This document shows, piece after piece, positions 35,559 to 43,640 of a stretch of DNA of 64,000 nt (position 1 is the stretch's first letter; the number at the start of each line of letters is the position of its first letter). Both the position numbers and the translations under genes were made by a program. The notes beneath the pieces are model-generated. The model had not been told where the DNA came from. It saw only the letters and a program-made list of their open reading frames with translations, and ran no database searches. Source of the stretch: Gottfriedia luciferensis (lineage in GTDB: Bacteria; Bacillota; Bacilli; Bacillales; Bacillaceae_G); assembly GCF_001712755.1 (NCBI RefSeq), contig NZ_MDKC01000036.1, positions 62,001 to 126,000 on the forward strand, written 5' to 3'.

Positions 35559-36461
35559 ATGAATTTCGAACAATTAGAGTATATTGTTTATGTAGCAAGT
35601 GAAAAATCAATATCTAAAGCTGCCGAAAAGTTATATATCTCTACATCAGCTATAAGCCAATCTATTTCACAACTAGAAAGAGAGTTAAATATAACAATAT
35701 TTAATCGTTCAAGGATAGGAACTACTCCTACTCCTGAGGGAAATATTGTAATAATGAAAGCAATAAATATATTATCGAATATTAAGCAATTAAATGAGGA
35801 ACTTTTTAACTTAAATATAAAAAAAGAAAAACAGTTAAAAATCGCTGCAGCAACAGCATTTTTTGATATTTTTCAAGAAGCAGTAACAAACTTCAATTTA
35901 GAAAATCCTCAAATCTCCATTGACGTTGAGGAAATGCTTCAAGAGCAGTTACTAAAAAGTTTTAATCCAGATCGTTATGATGTTGGTTTTCTACCAATAG
36001 AGAAAGAAGAATTAGATAAATATCCAAAATTGGGTAAAAAGTTAATCAGTAGAGCTAGAGTAGGTATAGTAGTTGGAAAGAATTCAAAATTATTCAATTA
36101 TGAATATGTAACACCTGCAGATTTAAATAATGAGAAAATAGTAATATTAAAAAATACAAAAAATGGCATAGTAAAAAAGTTTTCAAAATGTATTACGAAT
36201 CATGTTATCTTAACTACAAATAACCCTAGACTACTATTAAACGTCGTTAAGGAAAGTGCTGGTTTTTCATTTATTCATGAGTTTACAGTAAAAAACTACC
36301 CTACATTTCGTAATGATGAACTCAAAGTAATACCGATTACATATACTGATGAAACTAATTACATCTATCAGGATATATGGGCTATTTATTCGCGTGAACA
36401 TGGACTATCAAGTTCATCCAGTGAGATTATTAAACACATATTATTTCAGTTAAATAAATAA
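35559..36461 (+). CDS. LysR-family transcriptional regulator
   Basis: The 300-aa protein has the LysR N-terminal winged HTH (NFEQLEYIVYVASEKSISKA, then LYISTSAISQSISQLERELN, FNRSRIGTTPTPEG) and a periplasmic-binding-like effector domain from about residue 90. Its target is unclear: the upstream divergent gene is a LuxR-type regulator and no metabolic gene is adjacent. The ribosome binding site TAGGAG lies 8 nt before ATG, and a terminator follows. Confidence 0.87.
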   Translation: MNFEQLEYIVYVASEKSISKAAEKLYISTSAISQSISQLERELNITIFNRSRIGTTPTPEGNIVIMKAINILSNIKQLNEELFNLNIKKEKQLKIAAATAFFDIFQEAVTNFNLENPQISIDVEEMLQEQLLKSFNPDRYDVGFLPIEKEELDKYPKLGKKLISRARVGIVVGKNSKLFNYEYVTPADLNNEKIVILKNTKNGIVKKFSKCITNHVILTTNNPRLLLNVVKESAGFSFIHEFTVKNYPTFRNDELKVIPITYTDETNYIYQDIWAIYSREHGLSSSSSEIIKHILFQLNK

Positions 36462-36463
36462 TG

Positions 36464-36512
36464 AAAAGGAATAGGAACAACCCATCTAAAAGGCTTTCTA
36501 TTCCTTTTTCAT
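36464..36512 (+). terminator. Terminator of the LysR gene
   Basis: GAAAAGGAATAG pairs with CTATTCCTTTTTC around a 24-nt loop. Confidence 0.65.
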
Positions 36513-36600
36513 ATTATTTATAAGTAACAAATGCAATCTGAACAGATATAATTTATAATAAGTAAAAAGTTTTCATGATTTCTTTAGGAGGTGATCTATT

Positions 36601-36693
36601 ATGACAAGTACTGTTAGTTTGTCAGATAAATCAACATCCCATGCAAAGCCTAGATTTAGAAAGGCGATACTTTGCATGGGCAGGTTTTACTAA
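36601..36693 (+). CDS. 30-aa leader peptide of a putative translational attenuator
   Basis: An ATG at 36601 with a near-ideal TAGGAGGTGAT site 6 nt upstream opens a 30-codon frame: MTSTVSLSDKSTSHAKPRFR, then KAILCMGRFY and TAA. The downstream half of the frame contains an 11-bp inverted repeat (36638-36648 with 36670-36680). It lies 73 bp upstream of the CD3324-type gene. Its strong initiation signal and overlap with the hairpin are what one sees in leader peptides of antibiotic-inducible genes. The sequence itself is not one I recognise. Confidence 0.55.
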   Translation: MTSTVSLSDKSTSHAKPRFRKAILCMGRFY

Positions 36694-36766
36694 TCGCCCA
36701 AGTAAGCAGTTCTGATTCAACGGCTTTGCACCTTATTTACTAAATAAGAATAAGGGGCTGGCAAAG
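36638..36766 (+). promoter_or_regulatory. RNA hairpin pair: attenuator in front of the CD3324-type gene
   Basis: Hairpin 1 is CCCATGCAAAG (36638-36648) with CTTTGCATGGG (36670-36680). Hairpin 2 is CTTTGC-A-CCTTATT (36724-36737) with AATAAGG-GGCTG-GCAAAG (36749-36766), and it buries the AAGGGG ribosome binding site right up to the ATG at 36767. The GCAAAG of arm 1 is identical to that of arm 4, so arm 3 (CTTTGC) could pair with either, exposing or hiding the start. Confidence 0.6.
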
Positions 36767-37030
36767 ATGGCATATATAAAAGCGACTGCTATTTTACCTG
36801 AAAAGTTATTATTGGAAATACAAAAATACGTACAGGGAGAAACACTTTATATTCCAAAAACTGAAAAAGTCCACAAAAAATGGGGCTCACGTTCAGGAAC
36901 AAGAAAGCTAATTGATAATCGAAATAAAGCAATTAAAGAAGCATTTAAAAACGGTCAATCAATTGAGCAACTAGCGAAAGAATATTTTCTCTCAATCGAA
37001 ACGATAAAAAAAATTGTATATACTAAATAA
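36767..37030 (+). CDS. CD3324-family small HTH protein
   Basis: The 87-aa protein begins MAYIKATAILPEKLLLEIQK and contains VQGETLYIPKTEKVHKKWGS and a C-terminal HTH (KEYFLSIETIKKIV). This is the CD3324/Mor-like small DNA-binding family of Firmicutes, with no known function. Its own ribosome binding site (AAGGGG, 11 nt from ATG) is inside a hairpin, so expression is probably conditional on the upstream leader. A terminator follows directly. Confidence 0.8.
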   Translation: MAYIKATAILPEKLLLEIQKYVQGETLYIPKTEKVHKKWGSRSGTRKLIDNRNKAIKEAFKNGQSIEQLAKEYFLSIETIKKIVYTK

Positions 37031-37033
37031 ATC

Positions 37034-37064
37034 AAAAAACACTGATTAATATCAGTGTTTTTTT
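37034..37064 (+). terminator. Terminator of the CD3324-type gene; also left border repeat of element B
   Basis: AAAAAACACTGAT pairs with ATCAGTGTTTTTTT. A decayed copy of the same hairpin lies beyond element B at 37596-37619. Confidence 0.85.
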
Positions 37065-37595
37065 CATGCTGTTGAAAACAACCTTATCAATTAAATTACC
37101 AAATTTTCGTAAAAGGAGTAGAGTGATGTTGATTTCCACTACAGGATGCTCGCTTTCCATGGGGCGAGATTCTTTAGCCTCCTCGGCAAGCCTGCGGGGT
37201 CTCAGCCTTCCCGCTAATCCCATAGGAGTCGAGCACCCTTTCGTTCCAATCAACTTGTTCATCAAAAAAAGTTTACAATAAATCCTAATCAAATAGCCTT
37301 TACTTAGAGTAGCCTAAATGTTGTATATTAATTATTAATCAGCTTGTAGGTCAATTAATATCGAACATTAATTAAACTATTAAATTGAATCTGTTTTTCT
37401 AAAAAATTAGCTCATAATATTTTTAACTTCTGAAAAAAATCATTACATTTGTTATTGGATTCATGAAATTGCTCGAAAATATTAACATATAAAACCATTA
37501 ATAGATCATCCAAAAAATGATTAATTTCATCATTAAATAAATGTTCATTAATGTCATTTTTCCCTATTGACCATTTTATATTTCAACACTCTGAC
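37065..37595 (-). mobile_element. Non-coding MITE-like repeat element, copy B (531 bp)
   Basis: In reverse orientation this matches copy A (13161-13645) over its full length. It has the same end sequences (TGTTGAAA at 37070-37077 and TTTCAACA at 37581-37588, with CATGC outside), the same AT-rich arm, and the same GC-rich core (about 37128-37252). It is some 45 bp longer than copy A because of small insertions in the AT-rich arm. It carries no gene. It is bordered by two versions of the CD3324 gene's terminator, which suggests insertion at that stem-loop. Confidence 0.85.
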
Positions 37596-37619
37596 AAAAC
37601 ACTGAATCAATGTTTTTTT
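37596..37619. repeat. Right border of element B: decayed terminator copy
   Basis: AAAACACTGAATCAATG plus TTTTTTT resembles the intact terminator at 37036-37064 with a 5-bp gap and one substitution. No gene lies between the two, so it looks like a duplicated target. Confidence 0.65.
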
Positions 37620-37732
37620 ATGGCAACTTTGTTTATTAGATAAACTCAACATATATAAATTCGCTTTTTTGATGTAAATTAAAGATGTTAAGTTATAAAT
37701 CGAACTTTTCTCTCAAATTAGGAGTGATATAA

Positions 37733-38368
37733 ATGAAACCTTTTATTAGAACAGAACAATATAATTTTATTAAACATCAACTTCAAGTCTTAACAAATGG
37801 ACATTCTACAGTAAATGATAAAACTGTTTTAAATGCTTTACATTCACTAGTTAATGATAGAATTCTAAGTTTATTTCCTGAACTAACTGAAGAGCAACAT
37901 CTACTCTTCAATCCAATTAGCACAATTAAAAATTCTGATCAAGCAGATGTTTTACTGAACCAACTAAAGCCTTATATAATTCCTTTTAAAGAAGTATCAG
38001 AACAATCCATCAAAAAGCTATTTCCAAAAGCAAAAAAATTAAAGCTTCCCTTATTACAAAATATTGATTTAGTTGAGACAACATATATCGGATGGGATGA
38101 CTTAGGCTCGAATTCTAAGTTTATTGTCACATATTTAAATGACAAACTAATTGGTTTACAAGGTACCTTTAATCCTATGAAAAAAAGAGGCAACTGCACA
38201 ATATGTAATAAATACGGTGACTTAGGATTATTCATGACAAAAACAAAGGGAAAAATTGAAGGTACTTTTACACAAAGAGGAAATTACATTTGCAAGGATA
38301 GCCAAGTATGCAATCAAAATATTATGTCGCTAGATAAACTGCATGATTTTATTATGTTGGTTAAGTAG
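37733..38368 (+). CDS. FusB/FusC-type elongation factor G-binding protein
   Basis: The 211-aa protein fits the FusB family. It has an N-terminal helical domain starting PFIRTEQYNFIKHQL, and a C-terminal treble-clef zinc finger with NCTICNKYGDLGLF and YICKDSQVCNQNI (Cys ligands near residues 152, 155, 189 and 195). FusB proteins bind EF-G and release it from fusidic-acid-stalled ribosomes. Chromosomal homologues are widespread in Bacilli and may confer low-level resistance or a housekeeping function. It is monocistronic, with TTAGGAGTG as ribosome binding site. Confidence 0.85.
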   Translation: MKPFIRTEQYNFIKHQLQVLTNGHSTVNDKTVLNALHSLVNDRILSLFPELTEEQHLLFNPISTIKNSDQADVLLNQLKPYIIPFKEVSEQSIKKLFPKAKKLKLPLLQNIDLVETTYIGWDDLGSNSKFIVTYLNDKLIGLQGTFNPMKKRGNCTICNKYGDLGLFMTKTKGKIEGTFTQRGNYICKDSQVCNQNIMSLDKLHDFIMLVK

Positions 38369-38376
38369 CGAAAACT

Positions 38377-38414
38377 AAAAAATCGCTTAGTGCTACAAAC
38401 CTAAGCGATTTTTT
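38377..38414. terminator. Bidirectional terminator between the FusB-like gene and TerC
   Basis: AAAAAATCGCTTAG pairs perfectly with CTAAGCGATTTTTT between convergent genes. Confidence 0.9.
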
Positions 38415-38426
38415 ATTATTTATCAT

Positions 38427-39173
38427 TTATTCTACGTTAGTATCTGTTGATTTCTTTTTAGAGAGAAACCAACCACCTAAAGCGATTAATAGCATGACTG
38501 ACCAGAAAATCGTATTCCAGATTGGTCCTTCAACGAAATGATGTGAAATAATGTGTAGAGATGGATGTGCCAAAGTATGCATTAGTAGTTTAACCCCTAC
38601 CCATCCAACTAAAAGCATAGCTGCTGTTTCTAAACTTGGACGTGTTGTCAACAATTTAACAAAAATACCTGCCGCAAAGCGAATAACAATTAAACCGGCA
38701 ATTGCTCCAATAACAATGACAATAAATTTAGCACCATCCATGCCACCTATATTACCCATTTTTGTATTAGGTAGATCAATGACTAGCGCTACTGCTGCTA
38801 AAATAGAATCGATCGCAAATGCAATATCTGCTAATGATATTTGAGCAACTGTCATCCCAAAGCTTTTTTCCTTTTTTCCTTTATCATCATCATGCTTTTT
38901 AAATAAATGCTTTAATGCTATGAAAATTAAATACGCCGCTCCGATTGCTTGAACCTGCCATACATTAAAAAGAAATGAAATAATAAAGATGGCACCGATT
39001 CGAAAAATAAAAGCTAAAAGTAAACCAATATTGATCGCTTTCTTTTGTTGTTCCTCTGGTAAATGTTTTGCCATAACAGCAAGTACTAGTGCATTATCGG
39101 CCGATAATAACCCCTCTAATAAAATTAGAATTATTAATACCCAACCGTACTCTAATAACAAAGTTGGTTCCAT
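38427..39173 (-). CDS. TerC-family integral membrane protein
   Basis: The 248-aa protein has seven predicted membrane helices and the TerC motifs EGLLSADNALVLAVMAKHLP (acidic DNA motif in helix 1) and SLADIAFAIDSILAAVAL. B. subtilis relatives (YceF, YkoY, YjbE) take part in Mn2+ export or metalation of exoenzymes. The N-terminal DN and central D-D residues match a cation path. No Mn-sensing yybP-ykoY leader is visible upstream. The ribosome binding site is AGGGGG. Confidence 0.87.
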   Translation of the reverse strand: MEPTLLLEYGWVLIILILLEGLLSADNALVLAVMAKHLPEEQQKKAINIGLLLAFIFRIGAIFIISFLFNVWQVQAIGAAYLIFIALKHLFKKHDDDKGKKEKSFGMTVAQISLADIAFAIDSILAAVALVIDLPNTKMGNIGGMDGAKFIVIVIGAIAGLIVIRFAAGIFVKLLTTRPSLETAAMLLVGWVGVKLLMHTLAHPSLHIISHHFVEGPIWNTIFWSVMLLIALGGWFLSKKKSTDTNVE

Positions 39174-39312
39174 GTTTTCCCCCTATTTAATTTACTTTTA
39201 ACTTATTTTTAACCACTTTTTAATTATATTCCCTTTTTTATAAATTCCTTATCCAAATTTTTGAATATTCTAGTACAATTTTCACCATTCACACCTTTAT
39301 CACCTTCAAGAT

Positions 39313-39344
39313 AGTTGACTTAGTCAACTTTATTAGTTTATATT
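39313..39344 (+). promoter_or_regulatory. Promoter with a perfect 17-bp MarR-type operator
   Basis: AGTTGACT-T-AGTCAACT (39313-39329) is a perfect palindrome. It contains the -35 TTGACT (39315-39320), which pairs with -10 TATATT (39339-39344) at 18 bp. The MarR-GNAT gene starts at 39387, so autoregulation is likely. Confidence 0.75.
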
Positions 39345-39386
39345 ATTAGTAATCTAAAATTTCAGAATATTAAAGGTGAGAAAAAT

Positions 39387-40298
39387 ATGAATTATGTTGA
39401 AAAAATACGCAAATTTAACAGACATTATGCTAATGTATTGGGAAAAATTGATCAAGAAATCTATAATCACCCTTTTCCATTAACCGAAGCTAGAATCATA
39501 ACGGAAATCAACGAGAACCACGGATGTACTGCCACAGATATTATCGAAAAACTCGGCATTGACCGTGGTTATTTAAGTCGCATTATTCAACGATTCGATG
39601 ATGAAAACATCATTTCAAAAATCCAATCACCTGAAGATAAACGTCAATATACACTTCATTTAACAGCAAATGGAAACGAAATCTACAATAAATTAGTTAA
39701 TGATGCGAACATTGGAGTAGAAAGTATGATTCAAAGCCTTTCTACTCCTGAAGTAAAAGAGCTAGTTAAATCAATGGAAACAATTGAATCCATTTTCTCT
39801 TTAAATCAGACACCTAATCCTGAAATTTTGATTCGACCATTTAAACCTGGCGATGTTGGGTATGTCGCTTATATTCATGGAAAGATTTATAGTACAACCT
39901 ACCAATTTGGACGTGTATTTGAATATTATGTAATGAAAGGATTAAGCGAATTTTTATTGAATCCTAATGGAGGCGAACTTTGGGTCGCTGAAGTAAATGG
40001 AGAAATCGTCGGATCAATTGCTATTACAAAGACAAATGAGTCAGTAGCACAACTTAGATGGTTTGTATTAGATGAAAAATCCCAAGGATTAGGTATCGGT
40101 AAAAAGCTAATCGAAACAGCACTCAACTTCTGTAAGGAAAATCAATTCGAACATGTATTTTTATGGACTGTAAGCACATTAGAGACCGCCCGTCATCTTT
40201 ATAAAAAATATAATTTTACTTTAACTGAAGAAAAGCCTAACTTTGAATGGACTGGATCTGAGTTAATTGAGGAAAGATGGGACTTAGTACTTTCATAA
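39387..40298 (+). CDS. MarR-GNAT fusion: regulator plus N-acetyltransferase
   Basis: The 303-aa protein joins a MarR winged HTH (about residues 1-145; TATDIIEKLGIDRGYLSRII, SPEDKRQYTLHLT) to a GNAT domain (about 150-303; EILIRPFKPGDVGYVAYIHG, LDEKSQGLGIGKKLIETAL for acetyl-CoA binding). Such fusions are known across bacteria. The acetyltransferase substrate is unknown. A perfect palindromic operator overlaps its promoter, pointing to autoregulation. The next gene (40357) starts 58 bp downstream on the same strand. Confidence 0.9.
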   Translation: MNYVEKIRKFNRHYANVLGKIDQEIYNHPFPLTEARIITEINENHGCTATDIIEKLGIDRGYLSRIIQRFDDENIISKIQSPEDKRQYTLHLTANGNEIYNKLVNDANIGVESMIQSLSTPEVKELVKSMETIESIFSLNQTPNPEILIRPFKPGDVGYVAYIHGKIYSTTYQFGRVFEYYVMKGLSEFLLNPNGGELWVAEVNGEIVGSIAITKTNESVAQLRWFVLDEKSQGLGIGKKLIETALNFCKENQFEHVFLWTVSTLETARHLYKKYNFTLTEEKPNFEWTGSELIEERWDLVLS

Positions 40299-40356
40299 AA
40301 AAGTAATGATATAAGATTATACGGGATAACTTTTAGACGTTAAGACGGAGAAAATA

Positions 40357-40755
40357 ATGAAAAACAAATTGATAAAGATTATAAAAATATTTTCAATCAT
40401 TGTAGGGATTATAACAGCTATCTGTTTAGCTGGTTATTATACTTTAGATTATTTATTTGGAGATATGTGCGGAAATGAAATTACCCATAAAGAAGTTTCT
40501 CCTAAAGGCGATAAGGTAGCTTATATTTTCGAAAGAAATTGTGGTGCTACAACTGGATATTCGTATCATCTTTCTATAATGGATTCAGATCAGAAGTTAA
40601 CGAATAATTCAGGAAATACATTTGTTTCAGACGATTTATTTAAAATAGATTGGATAAATAATAAGAAAATACAAGTTAATTATCCAAAGTCCACTAAGAC
40701 GTACGAAATGGATCAACACGTAAACGGAACTAAAATTATCTATGTAGGAAAATAA
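40357..40755 (+). CDS. DUF5412-like membrane-anchored protein
   Basis: The 132-aa protein has one N-terminal membrane helix (IIKIFSIIVGIITAICLAGY). An extracytoplasmic domain follows with CGNEITHKEVSPKGDKVAYI and FERNCGATTGYSYHLSI, whose two cysteines probably form a disulfide. The CGATTG motif is typical of the DUF5412-type family, which has no known function. It may be co-transcribed with the MarR-GNAT gene. It has a GACGGAG ribosome binding site. Confidence 0.7.
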   Translation: MKNKLIKIIKIFSIIVGIITAICLAGYYTLDYLFGDMCGNEITHKEVSPKGDKVAYIFERNCGATTGYSYHLSIMDSDQKLTNNSGNTFVSDDLFKIDWINNKKIQVNYPKSTKTYEMDQHVNGTKIIYVGK

Positions 40756-40769
40756 TGTTATTTTTTCAA

Positions 40770-40803
40770 TAATAAAAGAGCATCGATTAAGATGCTCTTT
40801 CTA
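40770..40803. terminator. Terminator between DUF5412-like and methyltransferase genes
   Basis: AAGAGCATC-GATTAA-GATGCTCTT forms a compact stem with flanking A and T tracts. Confidence 0.8.
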
Positions 40804-40818
40804 CTTATATTGCCATAT

Positions 40819-41568
40819 CTACACAAAACCTAAATAACTTTTTGTAATATAGGGATAAATGATTTTGCCATTTAAACTGTACTTATTAAATAAATTTGTA
40901 AGTGCAGTTCGATATGGTTCAAATTCTTTTTCCCCACTTAATGGAGAAAAAGAAGAAGATAAGTTTCTACCTAAAAATCCTTCTAAATCCATTTCCAAAT
41001 CATTTCTATAAACCAGCGTTTCATAGTTCCCGTTTTTAAAAAATTGGTTAGTAACATTTGGGGGCTCTTCTATTCCACCACTAAACCCATTAAACTTAGG
41101 ACAAGTTGCTTTGCAAATCTCCTGCAATTCAGTCATTAATGGACTTAATAAATCTTTACTATTCCAAACTAGAGATACTTTTGCATTCTCTTTTAGGATC
41201 CGTTTGCATTCTAAACGGAAATTTTCTTTATCAAACCAATGAAATGCTTGCGCTACTGTTATTAAATCAACGCTATTATTTTTTAAAGATGTATTTTCAG
41301 CTCTTGCATTAATTGACTTATATTGATCGTATTCCTTCAAGGCCTTCTCTGCGATTCCTCGCATATCATTATTTGGTTCAATTGCTAAAACAGTTAACTT
41401 TTTTTCAAGTAAAAGCCTAGTTAAAATACCCGTACCTGAACCAATGTCTGCAATAACACTCCCCTCATTTAAATGATTTTCTGAGAGTAAATAATTGATA
41501 TATTCTTTAGGATAACTTGGGCGAAACTTCGAATATAGATCTGCCTTACCAGTAAAATTTTCAATCAA
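40819..41568 (-). CDS. Class I SAM-dependent methyltransferase
   Basis: The 249-aa protein opens FTGKADLYSKFRPSYP, common in UbiE/type 11 methyltransferases. It has SAM motif I (VIADIGSGTGILTRLL, about residue 37), the acidic AIEPN end of strand 2, and motif III around VDLITVAQAFHWFDKE. The small-molecule substrate is unknown. The start is TTG with AAGGTG upstream. It lies 33 bp after the ABC exporter gene on the same strand, so the two may share a transcript. Confidence 0.83.
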   Translation of the reverse strand: MIENFTGKADLYSKFRPSYPKEYINYLLSENHLNEGSVIADIGSGTGILTRLLLEKKLTVLAIEPNNDMRGIAEKALKEYDQYKSINARAENTSLKNNSVDLITVAQAFHWFDKENFRLECKRILKENAKVSLVWNSKDLLSPLMTELQEICKATCPKFNGFSGGIEEPPNVTNQFFKNGNYETLVYRNDLEMDLEGFLGRNLSSSFSPLSGEKEFEPYRTALTNLFNKYSLNGKIIYPYITKSYLGFV

Positions 41569-41601
41569 TACAAAACACCTTCTTAAAAAATGTTTTTTAG
41601 G

Positions 41602-43314
41602 TTAAATTTGATGAGCATGAAGTCTAGCAAATATCCCATCTTCCTGTGATAGTAGTTCTGTATGCGTACCATCTTCAGCAATTCCTTCTTCAGTAATGAC
41701 TAAAATACGATCTGCTTTTTTAATTGTACCTAATCGATGGGCAATGACTAATGTTGTTCGATCTTTTGATAAATCATTCAATGCCTCTTGAATAATTGCT
41801 TCTGTCTCTGTATCTAATGCTGAGGTAGCCTCATCTAATATTAGGATTGGTGGATTTTTCAAAAACATTCTAGCAATTGCTAATCGTTGTTTTTGTCCTC
41901 CAGAAAGCTTTAATCCTCTTTCACCAATTTGAGTTTCATAACCATCAGGCAATGAAGCAATAAAATCAGTTAAGTGGGCTTTTCTAGCTGCTTCTTCTAT
42001 TTCTTCATCGGTTGCATTTAACTTACCGTAAGCTATATTTTCTTTTAATGTACCTGTAAATAAAAAGACATCCTGTTGTACGATTCCAATATTTGATCGC
42101 AACGATTCTTTCGTTATGTTTCGAATATCAATTCCATCAATTGTGATCGCACCGTCTAAAACATCATAAAATCTTGGAATTAATGAGCAGATTGTTGTTT
42201 TCCCTGCTCCTGAAGGTCCTACAAAAGCAATTGTTTTACCGGCCTCAATAGAGAAGGAAAGATCATTTAAGATTCTACGTTTGTTTTCGTAACCAAAAGA
42301 AACATTTTTGAACTTAATATCCCCTCTTAGATTAATTACTTCAATTGCATCAGGAGTATTTACAATGTCTGGCTCGTTATCAATCAATTCAGTAAAACGT
42401 TTAAAGCCTGCCATACCCTTTGGATATAATTCAAGTAAAGCACTAATCTTATCAATCGGTTTAAATAAAATGTTTAAATATAAAATAAACGCTACTAATT
42501 CTCCATACGATAAAATTTTCGTAAAACTTAACCAAGCTCCAAAAACTAGAATAACAAGTGTCATTAATCGAGTAGATACATAGATTCCTAGTAAATTCAT
42601 ACTCATAACTTTATAAGCTTTTAGTTTCGTTTTACGGAAGTATTGGTTATTTTTATTAAATCGTTTCATTTCATATTGTTCATTCGTAAAAGATTGAACT
42701 ACCCTCACGCCTGAAACACTATCTTCAACTTGTGAATTTACATTCGCAATATTTCCATACATTTTACTCCATGATTTATTCATTTTCATGTTTGAGTAGG
42801 AAATCAACCATACTAAAAATGGAACGATTATGATTGCTACTAATGCAAGCTTCACATTAATTGCTAGCATAATCCAAAATGCACCGATGAAGGTCATAAT
42901 TGCAATAAATAAATCCTCTGGACCATGGTGCGCTAATTCACCAATATCCATTAAATCATTTGTAATACGGCTCATTATATGACCAGTCTTCGTATTATCA
43001 AAGAAACGAAAAGATTGACGTTGAACATGATTAAATAACTCACGACGCATATCAGTTTCAATATTAATACCAAGTTTATGGCCCCAATAATTTACTACAA
43101 ATTGCATACCAGAACTTACTAAGTAAAGTACTAAAAGTCCAATACTAATTGAGATAATTTTACTCCAATTCCCTTCAGGCAGCAGTTTATCAATAAACCA
43201 AGACACTGCTAGAGGAAATCCCAGCTCCATTAATCCAACTAATATTGCACAAAAAAAGTCTATATAAAATAGCTTTTTGTGCGGGCGATAATAACTAAAA
43301 AAACGTTTAATCAA
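41602..43314 (-). CDS. ABC exporter, fused permease and ATPase (half-transporter)
   Basis: The 570-aa protein has six membrane helices (about 1-300), then an ATPase with Walker A GPSGAGKTT (about 364), signature LSGGQKQRLAI, Walker B PPILILDEATSALD and the H-loop in VIAHRLGTI. It resembles BmrA/YfiB-type multidrug or lipid flippases. Half-transporters act as homo- or heterodimers; no partner gene is next to it, so a homodimer is likely. The start is TTG with GAGGTG 9 nt upstream. Confidence 0.88.
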   Translation of the reverse strand: MIKRFFSYYRPHKKLFYIDFFCAILVGLMELGFPLAVSWFIDKLLPEGNWSKIISISIGLLVLYLVSSGMQFVVNYWGHKLGINIETDMRRELFNHVQRQSFRFFDNTKTGHIMSRITNDLMDIGELAHHGPEDLFIAIMTFIGAFWIMLAINVKLALVAIIIVPFLVWLISYSNMKMNKSWSKMYGNIANVNSQVEDSVSGVRVVQSFTNEQYEMKRFNKNNQYFRKTKLKAYKVMSMNLLGIYVSTRLMTLVILVFGAWLSFTKILSYGELVAFILYLNILFKPIDKISALLELYPKGMAGFKRFTELIDNEPDIVNTPDAIEVINLRGDIKFKNVSFGYENKRRILNDLSFSIEAGKTIAFVGPSGAGKTTICSLIPRFYDVLDGAITIDGIDIRNITKESLRSNIGIVQQDVFLFTGTLKENIAYGKLNATDEEIEEAARKAHLTDFIASLPDGYETQIGERGLKLSGGQKQRLAIARMFLKNPPILILDEATSALDTETEAIIQEALNDLSKDRTTLVIAHRLGTIKKADRILVITEEGIAEDGTHTELLSQEDGIFARLHAHQI

Positions 43315-43472
43315 AATACAGCACCTCGAATTCTATTGATTAATCTAGTCGTTAGATGTTAATACCTTACCACATGTGTTTTAAGTGTGCTATCATTTCA
43401 GAATTTTCCAACTAACCAACAAAAATATCGGAAAACTGAATTCATTAAACAAGTATAAAAGACCAATAGTCT

Positions 43473-43491
43473 CATACTTTAATAAAGTATG
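43473..43491. promoter_or_regulatory. Perfect 19-bp palindrome upstream of the RND pump
   Basis: CATACTTTA-A-TAAAGTATG lies in the divergent region between the ABC and RND genes (43315-43640). It is the shape of a TetR- or MarR-type operator. No matching regulator gene is adjacent, and no T run suggests a terminator. Confidence 0.55.
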
Positions 43492-43640
43492 TACTAATTC
43501 ATTTACCTGTTTAAATGTCGAATTGTGCTTTTAAATATTTTGTAAATTCTAAATAAAATGTGTTTTATTTTCAAGATTACTGTGTTACGATTCAACTTGT
43601 GTGTTACTGGATATTTTTACCATAAAGGGGGATAACTTGA

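Noticed and set aside
39174-39386. yybP-ykoY (Mn2+) riboswitch before TerC
   Set aside because: TerC genes often have it, but the 210-bp upstream region is uniformly AT-rich and has none of the conserved elements.
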